Of a stretch of 64,000 bases of DNA, positions 27,408 through 37,124 are shown piece after piece. Each line of letters begins with the position of its first letter. Position 1 is the stretch's first letter. Source of the DNA: Actinoallomurus sp963850195 (GTDB taxonomy: Bacteria > Actinomycetota > Actinomycetes > Streptosporangiales > Streptosporangiaceae); assembly GCA_963850195.1 (NCBI GenBank), contig CAWKKD010000003.1:62001-126000 (forward strand). Direction: 5' to 3'. Below the pieces are notes generated by a model. The model did no database searches. It was not told the DNA's origin and worked only from the letters and a program-made list of their open reading frames with translations. Made by a program: the position numbers and the translations under genes.

Positions 27408-29975
27408 GTGGAAATGACTCGCGGGCGGCTCCGCGTCTACCTCGGCGCCGCGCCGGGCGTCGGCAAGACCTACGCCATGCTCGCGGAGGCACGACGCCGC
27501 CGCGACCGCGGTACGGACGTGGTCGCCGGGTACGTGGAGTGTCACGGCCGCCCGCGGACCATCGAGCTGCTCGAGGGGCTCGAGGCCGTCCCGCGCCGGA
27601 CGATGCGGTACCGCGGCGCGACGTTCACCGAGCTCGACACCGACGCGGTGATCGCGCGACGACCCGCCGTCGCGCTGGTCGACGAGCTGGCGCACACCAA
27701 CATCCCCGGATCCCGCCACGAGAAGCGCTGGCGCGACGTCGAGGAGCTGCTCGAGGCCGGCATCGACGTCATCACGACCGTGAACATCCAGCACCTCGAC
27801 TCGGTCAACGACGTCGTCGAGCAGATCACCGGGGTGCCGCAGCGGGAGACCGTGCCGGATGAGGTCGTACGGCGCGCCGAGCAGGTCGAGCTGGTCGACA
27901 TGGCCCCGGAGGCGCTGCGACGGCGGATGGCGCACGGCAACATCTACGGGCCGGAGAAGGTCGACGCGGCGCTGTCCAACTACTTCCGTCCCGGCAACCT
28001 GACCGCGCTGCGGGAGCTGGCGCTGCTGTGGCTGGCCGACAAGGTCGACGACCAGCTCGACCGCTACCGCGCCGACCATCACATCAGCCAGACCTGGGAG
28101 GCGCGTGAGCGCGTCGTGGTCGCGCTCACCGGCGGCCCGGAGGGCGACACGCTCATCCGGCGGGCCGCGCGGATCGCCGACCGGGCCAAGGGCGCGGACC
28201 TGTTCGCCGTGCACGTGACCGTCGGCGACGGGCTGACCGGCGCCGACCCGGCCACGCTGACGCGCCAGCGCGACCTCGTGGAGAGCCTCGGCGGCACGTA
28301 CCACCAGGTCGTCGGCAACGACGTCCCGCAGGCCCTGCTCGACTTCGCGCGCGGCGTGAACGCCACCCAGCTCGTGCTCGGGGCCTCGCGCCGCGGGAGG
28401 TTCGCCCAGATGTTCGCCCGTGGCGTCGGGGTGACCACGACCGCGCTGTCGGGGCCGATCGACGTGCACATGGTCACCCACGAGGAGGCGAGCCAGGGGC
28501 GCAGAAGGACCTCGTCCCCCGGCGGGCTGACGCGGCGGCGGCGCCTCGCCGGGTTCGAGCTGGCCGCCGCGGGGCTGCCACTGCTGACGTTCCTGCTGTC
28601 GTACGCGCACGGCCGGTTGTCGATCTCCAGTGACATCCTGCTGTTCCTCGTGGGCGTGGTCGGGGTGGCGCTGGTCGGCGGCCTCTACCCGGCGCTGTTC
28701 GCGGCAGTCCTGGGCTCCCTGCTGCTCAACTATTTCTTCACGCCGCCCATTCACCGGTTCACGATCAGCCAGGGGGAGAACGTCCTCGCGCTCGCCGCGT
28801 TCGTCGTGGTCGCGGTGGCGGTGAGCGTCGTCGTCGACCTCGCCGCGCGGCGTACGCGGGAGGCCGCGCGCGCCGGGGCGGACGCGGAGATGCTGTCGAA
28901 CCTCGCGGGCAGCGTGCTCCGTGGCGAGAGCACCCCCGTCGACCTGCTCGAACGCCTGCGGGTGACGTTCGGGCTGGACTCGGTGACCCTGCTGGAGCGG
29001 CGCCCGCACACCTCGATGACGCCCGGCCGCCAGGCCGACCCGGAGCGGTGGCGGGTCGTGATGAACGTCGGCGGCGACCCCTGCCGCAGCCCGGACGAGG
29101 GTCAGGCCGAGGTCGGCATCGACGAGGAGCTGGCGCTCGTGCTGCGCGGCCGTACGCCTTCGGCGGCCGATCAGCGGGTGCTGGAGGCCTTCGCCGCGCA
29201 GGCGGCACTGGCCCTGCGACAGCACCGGCTCGCCCAGGAGGCCGAGCAGGTACGCCCGCTCGCCGAGGCGGACCGGATGCGCACCGCGCTGCTCACCGCG
29301 GTCGGCCACGACCTGCGCTCGCCCCTCGCGTCGGCCAAGGCCGCCGTGGAGAGCCTGCGCACCGGCGAGGTCACCTGGACCGGCGACGAGCGCGACGAGC
29401 TGCTCGCCACCGCCGACGAGTCGCTGGACCGGCTCGACCGGCTGGTCACCAACCTCCTCGACATGAGCCGCCTCCAGGCCGGCCTGCTCAGCGTCGTCGT
29501 ACACCCGGTCAGCGTCGAGGAGGTGGTCCCGGCCGCGATCGACGCGGTGGGCCCGGCCGCCGTACGCGCGAGCATCCCCGACGAGCTGCCCGACCTGTCC
29601 GCCGACTCCGACCTGCTGGAGCGCGTCCTGGTCAACCTGATCTCCAACGCCCTCCGCCACGGCTCGGCGGACGAGCCCGTGCTCGTCACCGCCAGCGCCC
29701 ACGCCGGCCGCGTCGAACTGCGGGTCATCGACCGGGGGCCCGGCATCCCGCAGGCCGACCGCGACCGGGTCTTCCTGCCGTTCCAGCGGCTCGGCGACCG
29801 CGACAACGAGACCGGCGTCGGGCTCGGCCTGGCCCTGTCGCGCGGCCTCGTCGAGGCCATGGACGGCACGCTGGAGCCCGAGGACACCCCGGGCGGCGGG
29901 CTGACCATGACGGTCACCCTGCCCGCGTACCTCCCTGACCCCGCGCACGCGCCCGTACGGGAGAGCCGGAGTTGA
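27408..29975 (+). CDS. kdpD: KdpD osmosensitive K+ channel sensor kinase, first copy
   Basis: An 855-aa protein with full KdpD architecture. The KdpD N-domain has Walker A GAAPGVGKT (about residues 12-20) and Walker B-like VALVDELAHTN. A universal-stress-protein domain follows (VVVALTGGPEGDTLIRRAAR to LVLGASRRGR), then four membrane helices (DUF4118, about 375-480), a GAF-like linker, HisKA with GHDLRSPLA (His about 634), and an ATPase domain (NLISNALRHG, GVGLGLALSRG). The GTG at 27408 follows GGAGG. No kdpE lies next to it; the next gene is a KimA-like permease. It senses low K+ or ionic change and probably phosphorylates the KdpE encoded 4.3 kb downstream. Confidence 0.92.
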   Translation: MEMTRGRLRVYLGAAPGVGKTYAMLAEARRRRDRGTDVVAGYVECHGRPRTIELLEGLEAVPRRTMRYRGATFTELDTDAVIARRPAVALVDELAHTNIPGSRHEKRWRDVEELLEAGIDVITTVNIQHLDSVNDVVEQITGVPQRETVPDEVVRRAEQVELVDMAPEALRRRMAHGNIYGPEKVDAALSNYFRPGNLTALRELALLWLADKVDDQLDRYRADHHISQTWEARERVVVALTGGPEGDTLIRRAARIADRAKGADLFAVHVTVGDGLTGADPATLTRQRDLVESLGGTYHQVVGNDVPQALLDFARGVNATQLVLGASRRGRFAQMFARGVGVTTTALSGPIDVHMVTHEEASQGRRRTSSPGGLTRRRRLAGFELAAAGLPLLTFLLSYAHGRLSISSDILLFLVGVVGVALVGGLYPALFAAVLGSLLLNYFFTPPIHRFTISQGENVLALAAFVVVAVAVSVVVDLAARRTREAARAGADAEMLSNLAGSVLRGESTPVDLLERLRVTFGLDSVTLLERRPHTSMTPGRQADPERWRVVMNVGGDPCRSPDEGQAEVGIDEELALVLRGRTPSAADQRVLEAFAAQAALALRQHRLAQEAEQVRPLAEADRMRTALLTAVGHDLRSPLASAKAAVESLRTGEVTWTGDERDELLATADESLDRLDRLVTNLLDMSRLQAGLLSVVVHPVSVEEVVPAAIDAVGPAAVRASIPDELPDLSADSDLLERVLVNLISNALRHGSADEPVLVTASAHAGRVELRVIDRGPGIPQADRDRVFLPFQRLGDRDNETGVGLGLALSRGLVEAMDGTLEPEDTPGGGLTMTVTLPAYLPDPAHAPVRESRS

Positions 29976-31792
29976 GCGAGCGCACGCCGGAGCACGAGCG
30001 GGACCGCCTGTCGGTGACGGGCGGCCTCGCGGCGCTCTCACTCGACGCGATGGCGTCCGTGGCGTACGGCCCGGAGGCGATCGTCATCGTCCTCGCGGCC
30101 GGCGGGGGAGCGGCGCTCGGCCTGACGGTGCCGGTCACGCTGGCCATCGCCCTGCTGCTCGGCGTCCTCACGCTGTCCTACCGCCAGGTCATCGCGGTCT
30201 TCCCCGAGGGCGGCGGGGCGTACGGCGTCGCGAAGGCCCAGTTCGGCCGGCGCGCGTCCCTGGTCGCGGCGGCGTCACTGGTGGTCGACTACGTGCTCAA
30301 CGTCGCCGTGTCCGTTGCGGCGGGCGTGGCCGCCCTGACCTCGGCGGCCCCGTGGCTGCTGCCGTACACGCTCTGGCTGTGCCTCGGCGTGCTCGCCCTG
30401 GTCACGGCCGTCAACCTGCGCGGCATCGCGCACAGCGCACGGCTGTTCGTCGTCCCGACCGCGATCTTCGTCTCGGCCATCCTGATCGTGATCGTCGTGG
30501 GCCTGTTCCGCGACCGGCCCGCCCTGGTCGTACCGGCGGAGACGCAGGCGCACGGCCTCCAGACGGCCGGGGTGCTCCTGCTGCTGCGGGCCTTCGCCAA
30601 CGGATGCGCGGCGCTGACCGGCGTCGAGGCGATCGCCAACGCCGTGCCGTCCTTCCGGAAGCCCCGGGTGAGGCGGGCCCAGCGCGCGGAGGTCGTGCTC
30701 GGCGGGCTGCTCGGCCTCATGCTGATCGGCGTCGCCACGCTCATCGTCCGGTTCGGTGTACGGCCGGTCGGCGGGGTGACGGTCCTGTCGCAGGTGACGG
30801 CCGCCTCCCTCGGCCACGGCGCCGGCTACTACGTCGTACAGGCCGCCACGGTGGTGCTGCTGGCCCTGGCCGCCAACACCTCCTTCGGCGGGATGCCGGT
30901 GCTGGCCCGGCTGCTCGCCGAGGACAACAACCTGCCGCACCTGTTCGCGCTGCGGGCCGAACGCCAGGTCCACCGGTACGGCATCGGCTTCCTCGCGGTC
31001 ACCGGCGCCCTGCTGCTGATCGGCACCGACGGCGACATGAACACGCTCGTACCGCTGTTCGCCATCGGGGTGTTCGTCGGGTTCACCCTGTCGCAGGCCG
31101 GGATGGTCCGGCACTGGTGGACCGCCCGGCCGCCCGGCTGGCGCCCCCGCGCCGCCCTGAACGCCTTCGGCGCCCTGCTGACCGGCCTCGCCGCGATCGT
31201 GGTCACCGTCACGAAGTTCCCCGAGGGCGGCTGGCTGATCGTCGTGACCATGCCGCTGCTGGTCGCGCTGATGTCCGCCATCAACCGCGCCTACCGGCGG
31301 ATCGGGGAGCGGCTGGAGCTGGACCGGGTCCCGGACCGGCCGTGTCCGCGCCGGTCGCTCGTCGTCGTGCCGATCGGCGCGGTGAACCGTCTGACCGCGG
31401 AGGCGCTCTCGGCCGCGCTCTCGTTCGGGGACCGCGTCGTCGCCGTACGCGTGACCCACCCCGACGAGCCGGAGGAGACCGCGGCGTTCGTCCGTGCGTG
31501 GGAGCGCTGGGCCCCGGACGTCGACCTCACGCTGCTGAACGACGGACGGCGCGGTCTCGTCGAGCCGATCGTGAACTACGTACGCGGGGTCGGCGAGGCG
31601 CACGTCTTCGTGCTGATCCCCGAGGTCGAGCCGGTCCACGTCTGGCAGCGCGTCCTGCAGAACCAGCGCGGCGCCGTCCTCGCGCACGCGCTGCGCCGTG
31701 ACACCGACGTGGTCGTGTGCCGGCTGCGCTTCCGGCTGGACGGGGATCGCCCCGCTCACCGCCCACCGGAGACAATGCGTGTGAGGGGGTGA
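29972..31792 (+). CDS. KimA-like APC family potassium permease, copy 1
   Basis: A 606-aa APC-superfamily transporter with about twelve membrane helices and a cytoplasmic C-terminal domain of about 150 residues. The sequence DAMASVAYGPEAI, FPEGGGAYGVAK and ANGCAALTGVEAIANAVPSF is that of the KimA (YdaO) potassium-importer family. The family was characterised in Bacillus as a high-affinity K+ importer inhibited by c-di-AMP. The TTG start overlaps the kdpD stop (TTGA), so it is translated with the sensor. It is the shortest of three paralogues here and lacks the N-terminal extension of the other two. Confidence 0.85.
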   Translation: MSERTPEHERDRLSVTGGLAALSLDAMASVAYGPEAIVIVLAAGGGAALGLTVPVTLAIALLLGVLTLSYRQVIAVFPEGGGAYGVAKAQFGRRASLVAAASLVVDYVLNVAVSVAAGVAALTSAAPWLLPYTLWLCLGVLALVTAVNLRGIAHSARLFVVPTAIFVSAILIVIVVGLFRDRPALVVPAETQAHGLQTAGVLLLLRAFANGCAALTGVEAIANAVPSFRKPRVRRAQRAEVVLGGLLGLMLIGVATLIVRFGVRPVGGVTVLSQVTAASLGHGAGYYVVQAATVVLLALAANTSFGGMPVLARLLAEDNNLPHLFALRAERQVHRYGIGFLAVTGALLLIGTDGDMNTLVPLFAIGVFVGFTLSQAGMVRHWWTARPPGWRPRAALNAFGALLTGLAAIVVTVTKFPEGGWLIVVTMPLLVALMSAINRAYRRIGERLELDRVPDRPCPRRSLVVVPIGAVNRLTAEALSAALSFGDRVVAVRVTHPDEPEETAAFVRAWERWAPDVDLTLLNDGRRGLVEPIVNYVRGVGEAHVFVLIPEVEPVHVWQRVLQNQRGAVLAHALRRDTDVVVCRLRFRLDGDRPAHRPPETMRVRG

Positions 31793-31798
31793 GCGAAC

Positions 31799-34315
31799 GT
31801 GACGCGTGGCAGGCTCAAGATCTACTTCGGTGCCGCACCTGGGGTCGGCAAGACGTACGCCATGCTCGACGAGGCGAGCCGGCGCCTGGAACGCGGCACC
31901 GACCTGGTCGCCGGGTTCGTCGAGCCGCACGGGCGCGCGCGCACCGGGGCGCTGCTCGAGGGCATCGAGGCCGTGCCACGCCGTCCCGACGCCGAGATGG
32001 ACCTCGACGCCGTCCTCGCCCGCGCGCCCCAGGTCGCGCTGGTCGACGAGCTCGCCCACACCAACGCTCCTGGATCGCGCAACGAGAAGCGCTGGCAGGA
32101 CGTCGAAGAGCTGCTCGGCGCGGGCATCGACGTCGTGTCGACCCTCGACGTCGGGCACCTGGAGTCGCTGCGCGACGTCGTCGAGCGACTCACCGGCACG
32201 CGGCAGGCCGAGACCGTGCCCGACGCCGTCGTACGCCGGGCCGACCAGATCGAGCTGGTGGACATGGCGCCGGAGTCGCTGCGCCGCCGCGCCGCGCACG
32301 GCAACGTGTTCCCGCCGGAGCACATCGGCGCCGCGCTGTCGGACCGCTTCCGCGTCGGCACCCTCACCGCCCTGCGCGAGCTGGCCCTGCTGTGGATGGC
32401 CGACCGGGTCGACGACGCCCTCGCGTCCTACCGCGACGAGCGGGGCGTCACCGGCGAACGGGTCGTCGTCGCGCTCACCGGCGGCCCGGAGGGCGACACG
32501 CTCATCCGCCGCGCGGCGCGGATCGCGGCCCGCGCCGGCCACGGCGACCTGGTGGCCGTGCACGTGGCCAGGTCCACCCGGAACGCACGGGGCGCCGGGC
32601 TGGCCGACGGCTCGCCGGAGGCACTGGCGCGCCAGCGCGCGCTCGTCGAGGGACTCGGCGGCTCCTACCACCAGGTGACCGGCGAGGACGTGCCGACCGC
32701 GCTGACGGAGTTCGCCGAGGCCGTGCACGCCACGCAGCTCGTCCTGGGGTCGAGCCGCCGCAGCCGGTGGCAGTACGTCTCCGGGCCCGGCGTCGGCGCG
32801 ACCGTCGCGGGCAGCTCCGGCGACGTCGACGTGCACATCGTCACCCACGACTACGCGGGCAAGGGCCGCGGCCTCGCGAGGCCAGGCCCGACCTCGCTCG
32901 GGCGCCGCCGGATGACGGCCGGGTGGCTGCTCGCGCTGCTGGGGCCGCCGCTGCTCACCGCGCTGCTGTCGATCCGGGGCGAACGCTTCGGCCTGCCGAC
33001 GGATCTGCTGTTCTTCCTCGCGCTGACCGTGGGCGTGGCCCTGGTCGGCGGCCTGTGGCCCGCGATCGTCGCGGCGGTCGCCGGCTTCCTGCTGCTCAAC
33101 TGGTTCTTCACGCCGCCGCTGCACACGTTCACGGTCTCCGAGCTGGAGAACGCCTTCGCGCTGCTGGTCTTCGTCGCGGTGGCGGTCGCGGTCGCCACGG
33201 TCGTCGACCTCGCCGCGCGCCGCAGCGCCCAGGCGGCGCGCGCCCGCTCGGAGGCGACCACGCTGAGCCTGCTCGCCACGAGCGTGCTGCGCGGCGAGGA
33301 CGCCCTGCCCGAGCTGCTCGAACGCGTACGCGAGACGTTCGGGCTCACCTCGGTGGCGCTGCTGGAGCGCTCCGGCGGCGCCTGGGCACGGGTGGCCTCG
33401 GCCGGTACGGGTCCGTGCGGGCGGCCCGACGACGCCGACGTACGCGTCCAGGTCAGCGACACGCTGACGCTGGCCCTGCTCGGCCGGGTCCTGCCCGCCG
33501 CCGACCGCCGCGTGGTGGCGGCCTTCGCCTACCAGGCCGCCGCGGCGCTGGACCGGCAGCGCCTCGCCGAACAGGCGCGGGAGGCCCGGCGCCTCGCCGA
33601 GGGCAACCGGATCCGTACGGCGCTGCTGGCCGCGGTCTCCCACGACCTGCGCACCCCGCTCGCCTCGATCAAGGCCGCGGTCAGCAGCCTGCGCTCCGGC
33701 GACGTGCGGTGGGAGCCCGCGGACGAGGCCGAGCTGCTCGCCACCATCGAGGAGTCGGCCGACCGGCTCGACGGCCTGGTGACCAACCTGCTCGACATGA
33801 GCCGCCTGCAGACCGGCGCCGTCAACCCGCTGACCCGCCCGGTGACCCTCGACGAGGTGATCCAGCCGTCGCTGGCGAACGTTCCGCGCGACCAGGTCGA
33901 GGTCGAGGTCCCCGAGGACCTGCCGCCGGTCGTCGCCGACCCGGGCCTGCTCGAGCGCTCACTCGCCAACGTGATCGAGAACGCCGTACGCCACGGCGCG
34001 GGCGAGCCGGTACACGTGACCGCCGCCGCCCACGGCACCACCGTCGAGCTGCGGATCCGCGACCACGGGCCCGGCGTGCCCGAGGCGTCCAAGCGGCTCA
34101 TGTTCGAGCCCTTCCAGCGGCTCGGCGACCGCCCGCGCGGCACCGGCGTCGGGCTCGGCCTGGCGGTCGCCCGCGGGTTCGCCGAGGCCATCGGCGCCGA
34201 CCTGCGCGCCGAGGACACGCCCGGCGGCGGGCTGACCATGGTCTTCTCACTGCCGACGGCCCTGTCGGCATCGACGCACGAGGGCCGGCGGCCACCGGCC
34301 GAGGGGGAAACGTGA
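31799..34315 (+). CDS. kdpD: KdpD sensor kinase, second copy
   Basis: An 838-aa paralogue of the first KdpD with the same order: N-domain with Walker A GAAPGVGKT, USP domain (VVVALTGGPEGDTLIRRAAR, LVLGSSRRSRWQ), four membrane helices, GAF-like region, HisKA SHDLRTPLA (His about 614) and ATPase domain (NVIENAVRHG, GVGLGLAVARG). The GTG at 31799 lies seven bases after the KimA-like stop. Its stop overlaps the kdpE start, so this copy is the obvious cognate kinase. Both copies keep every catalytic motif and neither looks decayed. Confidence 0.92.
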   Translation: MTRGRLKIYFGAAPGVGKTYAMLDEASRRLERGTDLVAGFVEPHGRARTGALLEGIEAVPRRPDAEMDLDAVLARAPQVALVDELAHTNAPGSRNEKRWQDVEELLGAGIDVVSTLDVGHLESLRDVVERLTGTRQAETVPDAVVRRADQIELVDMAPESLRRRAAHGNVFPPEHIGAALSDRFRVGTLTALRELALLWMADRVDDALASYRDERGVTGERVVVALTGGPEGDTLIRRAARIAARAGHGDLVAVHVARSTRNARGAGLADGSPEALARQRALVEGLGGSYHQVTGEDVPTALTEFAEAVHATQLVLGSSRRSRWQYVSGPGVGATVAGSSGDVDVHIVTHDYAGKGRGLARPGPTSLGRRRMTAGWLLALLGPPLLTALLSIRGERFGLPTDLLFFLALTVGVALVGGLWPAIVAAVAGFLLLNWFFTPPLHTFTVSELENAFALLVFVAVAVAVATVVDLAARRSAQAARARSEATTLSLLATSVLRGEDALPELLERVRETFGLTSVALLERSGGAWARVASAGTGPCGRPDDADVRVQVSDTLTLALLGRVLPAADRRVVAAFAYQAAAALDRQRLAEQAREARRLAEGNRIRTALLAAVSHDLRTPLASIKAAVSSLRSGDVRWEPADEAELLATIEESADRLDGLVTNLLDMSRLQTGAVNPLTRPVTLDEVIQPSLANVPRDQVEVEVPEDLPPVVADPGLLERSLANVIENAVRHGAGEPVHVTAAAHGTTVELRIRDHGPGVPEASKRLMFEPFQRLGDRPRGTGVGLGLAVARGFAEAIGADLRAEDTPGGGLTMVFSLPTALSASTHEGRRPPAEGET

Positions 34316-34986
34316 CACGCGTACTCGTCGTCGACGACGAACCGCAGATCGTCCGGGCCCTGCGGATCAACCTGCGCGCCCGCGGTTATGAGGTGGACGC
34401 CGCGCCCGACGGGCGTACCGCGCTCGACCTGGCGGCCCGCCGCCACCCCGACGTGATCGTCCTTGACCTCGGGCTGCCCGACATGGAGGGCGCCGAGGTG
34501 ATCAGGGGGTTGCGCGGCTGGTCGAACGTCCCGATCATCGTGCTGACCGCGCGCCACGCGTCGGAGGAGAAGGTCGAGCTGCTCGACGTCGGCGCCGACG
34601 ACTACGTCACCAAGCCGTTCGGCATGGACGAGCTGCTGGCCCGCCTGCGCGCGGCGGTACGCCGCGCGGCGCCCTCCGCCGAGGACGCCGTGGTCGTCAC
34701 CGAGGCCTTCACGGTCGACCTGGCGGCCAAGAAGGCCACCCGCGACGGCGCCGACGTACGCCTGACGCCGACGGAGTGGCACGTGCTCGAGGTGCTGGCG
34801 CGCAACGCCGGCCGCCTGGTCAGCCAGCAGCAGCTGCTCCGCGAGGTGTGGGGGCCCTCGTACGCGAACGAGACCGGCTACCTGCGCGTCTACCTCGCGC
34901 AGCTCCGCCGCAAGCTCGAGCGCGATCCGTCACGCCCCCGGCACCTGATCACCGAGCCGGGGATGGGATATCGCTTCGAGCGTTAG
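34312..34986 (+). CDS. kdpE: KdpE response regulator
   Basis: A 224-aa OmpR-type regulator with receiver domain (VVDDEPQIVRAL, phospho-Asp in VIVLDLGLPD near residue 51, Lys in VTKPFG) and winged-helix DNA-binding domain (LTPTEWHVLEVLARN, ETGYLRVYLAQLRRKLE, TEPGMGYRF). These are the wordings of KdpE. It overlaps the second kdpD by four bases and should activate kdpFABC at low K+. Putative binding repeats lie at the kdp operon head and immediately behind this gene, in one case overlapping its own stop codon. Confidence 0.95.
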   Translation: MTRVLVVDDEPQIVRALRINLRARGYEVDAAPDGRTALDLAARRHPDVIVLDLGLPDMEGAEVIRGLRGWSNVPIIVLTARHASEEKVELLDVGADDYVTKPFGMDELLARLRAAVRRAAPSAEDAVVVTEAFTVDLAAKKATRDGADVRLTPTEWHVLEVLARNAGRLVSQQQLLREVWGPSYANETGYLRVYLAQLRRKLERDPSRPRHLITEPGMGYRFER

Positions 34987-35020
34987 GGACGCGTTAAGAA
35001 GCGGGCGCCCGGCGTAAGGG
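34982..35020 (+). promoter_or_regulatory. Putative KdpE operator before the second KimA-like gene
   Basis: GTTAGGGACGCGTTAAG (34982-34998) matches 16 of 17 bases of the block at 21851. It is followed, like there, by a TAAGGG element (35015-35020). The repeats start at 34982, 34993 and 35014 (spacing 11 and 21). The site overlaps the kdpE stop and lies about 60-100 bases before the next start, a good position for activation. Confidence 0.6.
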
Positions 35021-35081
35021 CGACGTATGGAAAACCGGCGAATAGGGCGAAAAGCTGGGAGGCTCGCCAGCCTGGAGCGAT

Positions 35082-37070
35082 GTGAGACAAGCCGTCATCC
35101 AGGTCCCGAAGCGCTTCCTCGTCGGCCGCCCCCTGCGGACCGAGCAGATGGGGGAGACCCTCCTCCCGAAGAAGCTCGCGCTGCCGGTCTTCTGCAGCGA
35201 CCCGCTGTCGTCCGTCGCCTACGCGACCGAGGAGATCCTGCTCGCGCTGAGCCTCGGCGGCCTGGCGATGTTCTACCTGAGCTGGTGGGTCGGCGCCGGC
35301 GTCGTCTTCCTGCTGCTCGTGGTCACCGCGTCGTACCGGCAGACCTGCCACGCCTACCCCAACGGCGGCGGCGCGTACGCGGTCAGCCGCGCCAACCTCG
35401 GTGAGAACGCCTCCCTCATCGCGGCGAGCGCGCTGCTCATCGACTACGTCATGACCGTCGCGGTGTCCGTCGCCGCGGGCGTCGCCAACATCGTCTCGGC
35501 CGCGCCCTCACTGGGCCCGCACGCGGTCGTCATCTCCCTCACGCTGATCGCCGGGATCGCCGTCATGAACCTCCGCGGCGTCAAGGAGTCCGGCCGCGCG
35601 TTCGCGATCCCCACGTACGGCTTCGTCGTGAGCGTCTTCCTCATGGTCGTCGTCGGTGGCGCCCGCATGCTGTCCGGGCACGCGCCGTCGGCCGAGTCGG
35701 CGTCTCTGGGCGTGCACGCCGCGCACGGTACGGCCGGGGCCGCCGTGCTGCTCCTGGCCCTGCGGGCGTTCGCCCAGGGCTGTACGGCCCTCACCGGCGT
35801 CGAGGCGGTCAGCAACGGCGTGCCGAACTTCCAGCGGCCCAAGAGCCGCAACGCCGCCACCACGCTGACGGTCATGGGGCTGCTGGCGGTCACGATGTTC
35901 GCCGGGATCACCGCGCTCGCCTTCATCGCGCACGTGCACGTCGCCGACGATCCGTCCCGGCTCGTCGGCGCCCCTGCCGGCTACGAGCAGAAGACGGTCA
36001 TCGCCCAGCTCGGCGCCGCGGTCTTCGGCCACGGGTCCCCGCTGTTCTTCCTCGTGCAGGCGTTCACCGCGGCGATCCTGGTGCTGGCCGCCAACACCGC
36101 GTTCAACGGCTTCCCGATCCTCGCCTCGATCCTCGGCGGCGACGGGTACCTGCCGCGGCAGTTCTCCCGGCGCGGCGACCGGCTCGTCTTCAGCAACGGC
36201 ATCGTGATCCTGTCGCTGCTGGCCGGCGCGCTGATCTGGGCGTTCGACGCGAGCACCACGCGCCTCATCCAGCTCTACATCATCGGGGTGTTCGTGTCGT
36301 TCACCCTGAGCCAGACCGGGATGGTGCGGCACTGGGGCGCCGAGCTGCGCGGGCGGCCGGACCCGGCGCGACGGCGCTCGATCCACCGGTCCCGCGCGAT
36401 CAACTTCGTGGGCGCGATGCTCACCGGGCTCGTCCTGGTCATCGTGCTGATCACGAAGTTCGCGCACGGCGCGTGGATCGTCGTGGTGATGATGCCGCTG
36501 GTGTTCCTGATGATGAAGGCGATCCACCGGCACTACGCACGGGTGGCCGCCGAGCTCGAACCCGGCGAGCAGGGCGTCCCGCTGCCCAGCCGCATCCACG
36601 CCGTCGTCCTCGTCTCCAAGCTGCACACCCCGACCCTGCGGGCGCTGGCCTTCGCGCGGGCGACCCGGCCGAGCACGCTCACCGCGCTCAGCGTCGTGAC
36701 CAGCGAGGAGGAGGCGCGGACGCTCCAGCGCGCGTGGGGCGAACGCGAGATCCCGGTACCCCTGACGATCCTCGACTCCCCGTACCGCGACATCACCGGG
36801 CCCGTCCTCGACCACGTCGGCCGGATCCGGATGCGCGGCCCCCGCGACGTCGTCTGCGTCTTCATCCCCGAGTACGTCGTGGGCCGCTGGTGGGAGCACC
36901 TGCTGCACAACCAGAGCGCGTTCCGGCTGAAGGCCCGCCTGCTGTTCCGGCCCGGCGTGATGGTGACGAGCGTCCCGTGGCAGCTCGGATCGGCCGAGGC
37001 GGCTCTGGCCAGGCAGTCCGAGGACGCCGGGTTCGCGGCGCGCAAAAGGGTGCGTTCCGGAGTGGCCTGA
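35082..37070 (+). CDS. KimA-like APC family potassium permease, copy 2
   Basis: A 662-aa protein with about twelve membrane helices and a long cytoplasmic C-terminus. Family markers are LPVFCSDPLSSVAYATEEIL, YPNGGGAYAVSRANLG, LTGVEAVSNGVPNFQRPKS, ANTAFNGFPILASILG and QTGMVRHW. It is the KimA/KupA-type K+ importer paralogue closest to copy 3, sharing the C-terminal YVVGRWWEHLLHNQSA block. The GTG start follows GGAGCGAT. The preceding gap carries the KdpE-like repeats, so expression is probably tied to K+ limitation. Confidence 0.85.
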   Translation: MRQAVIQVPKRFLVGRPLRTEQMGETLLPKKLALPVFCSDPLSSVAYATEEILLALSLGGLAMFYLSWWVGAGVVFLLLVVTASYRQTCHAYPNGGGAYAVSRANLGENASLIAASALLIDYVMTVAVSVAAGVANIVSAAPSLGPHAVVISLTLIAGIAVMNLRGVKESGRAFAIPTYGFVVSVFLMVVVGGARMLSGHAPSAESASLGVHAAHGTAGAAVLLLALRAFAQGCTALTGVEAVSNGVPNFQRPKSRNAATTLTVMGLLAVTMFAGITALAFIAHVHVADDPSRLVGAPAGYEQKTVIAQLGAAVFGHGSPLFFLVQAFTAAILVLAANTAFNGFPILASILGGDGYLPRQFSRRGDRLVFSNGIVILSLLAGALIWAFDASTTRLIQLYIIGVFVSFTLSQTGMVRHWGAELRGRPDPARRRSIHRSRAINFVGAMLTGLVLVIVLITKFAHGAWIVVVMMPLVFLMMKAIHRHYARVAAELEPGEQGVPLPSRIHAVVLVSKLHTPTLRALAFARATRPSTLTALSVVTSEEEARTLQRAWGEREIPVPLTILDSPYRDITGPVLDHVGRIRMRGPRDVVCVFIPEYVVGRWWEHLLHNQSAFRLKARLLFRPGVMVTSVPWQLGSAEAALARQSEDAGFAARKRVRSGVA

Positions 37071-37124
37071 ACCCGGTACCCGCGCCGGGCGGTTCGACCG
37101 GATGATGGCCTACTCTTGCGAAGC

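Noticed and set aside
30275..33643. A 1122-codon minus-strand open frame opposite the permease and second kdpD
   Set aside because: Same artefact of high-GC codon use; the plus-strand proteins are certain.
34987..35081. A ydaO-type c-di-AMP riboswitch before the KimA-like genes
   Set aside because: The gap is too short and lacks the conserved ydaO core; the gap before the third permease (39599-39769) lacks it too.
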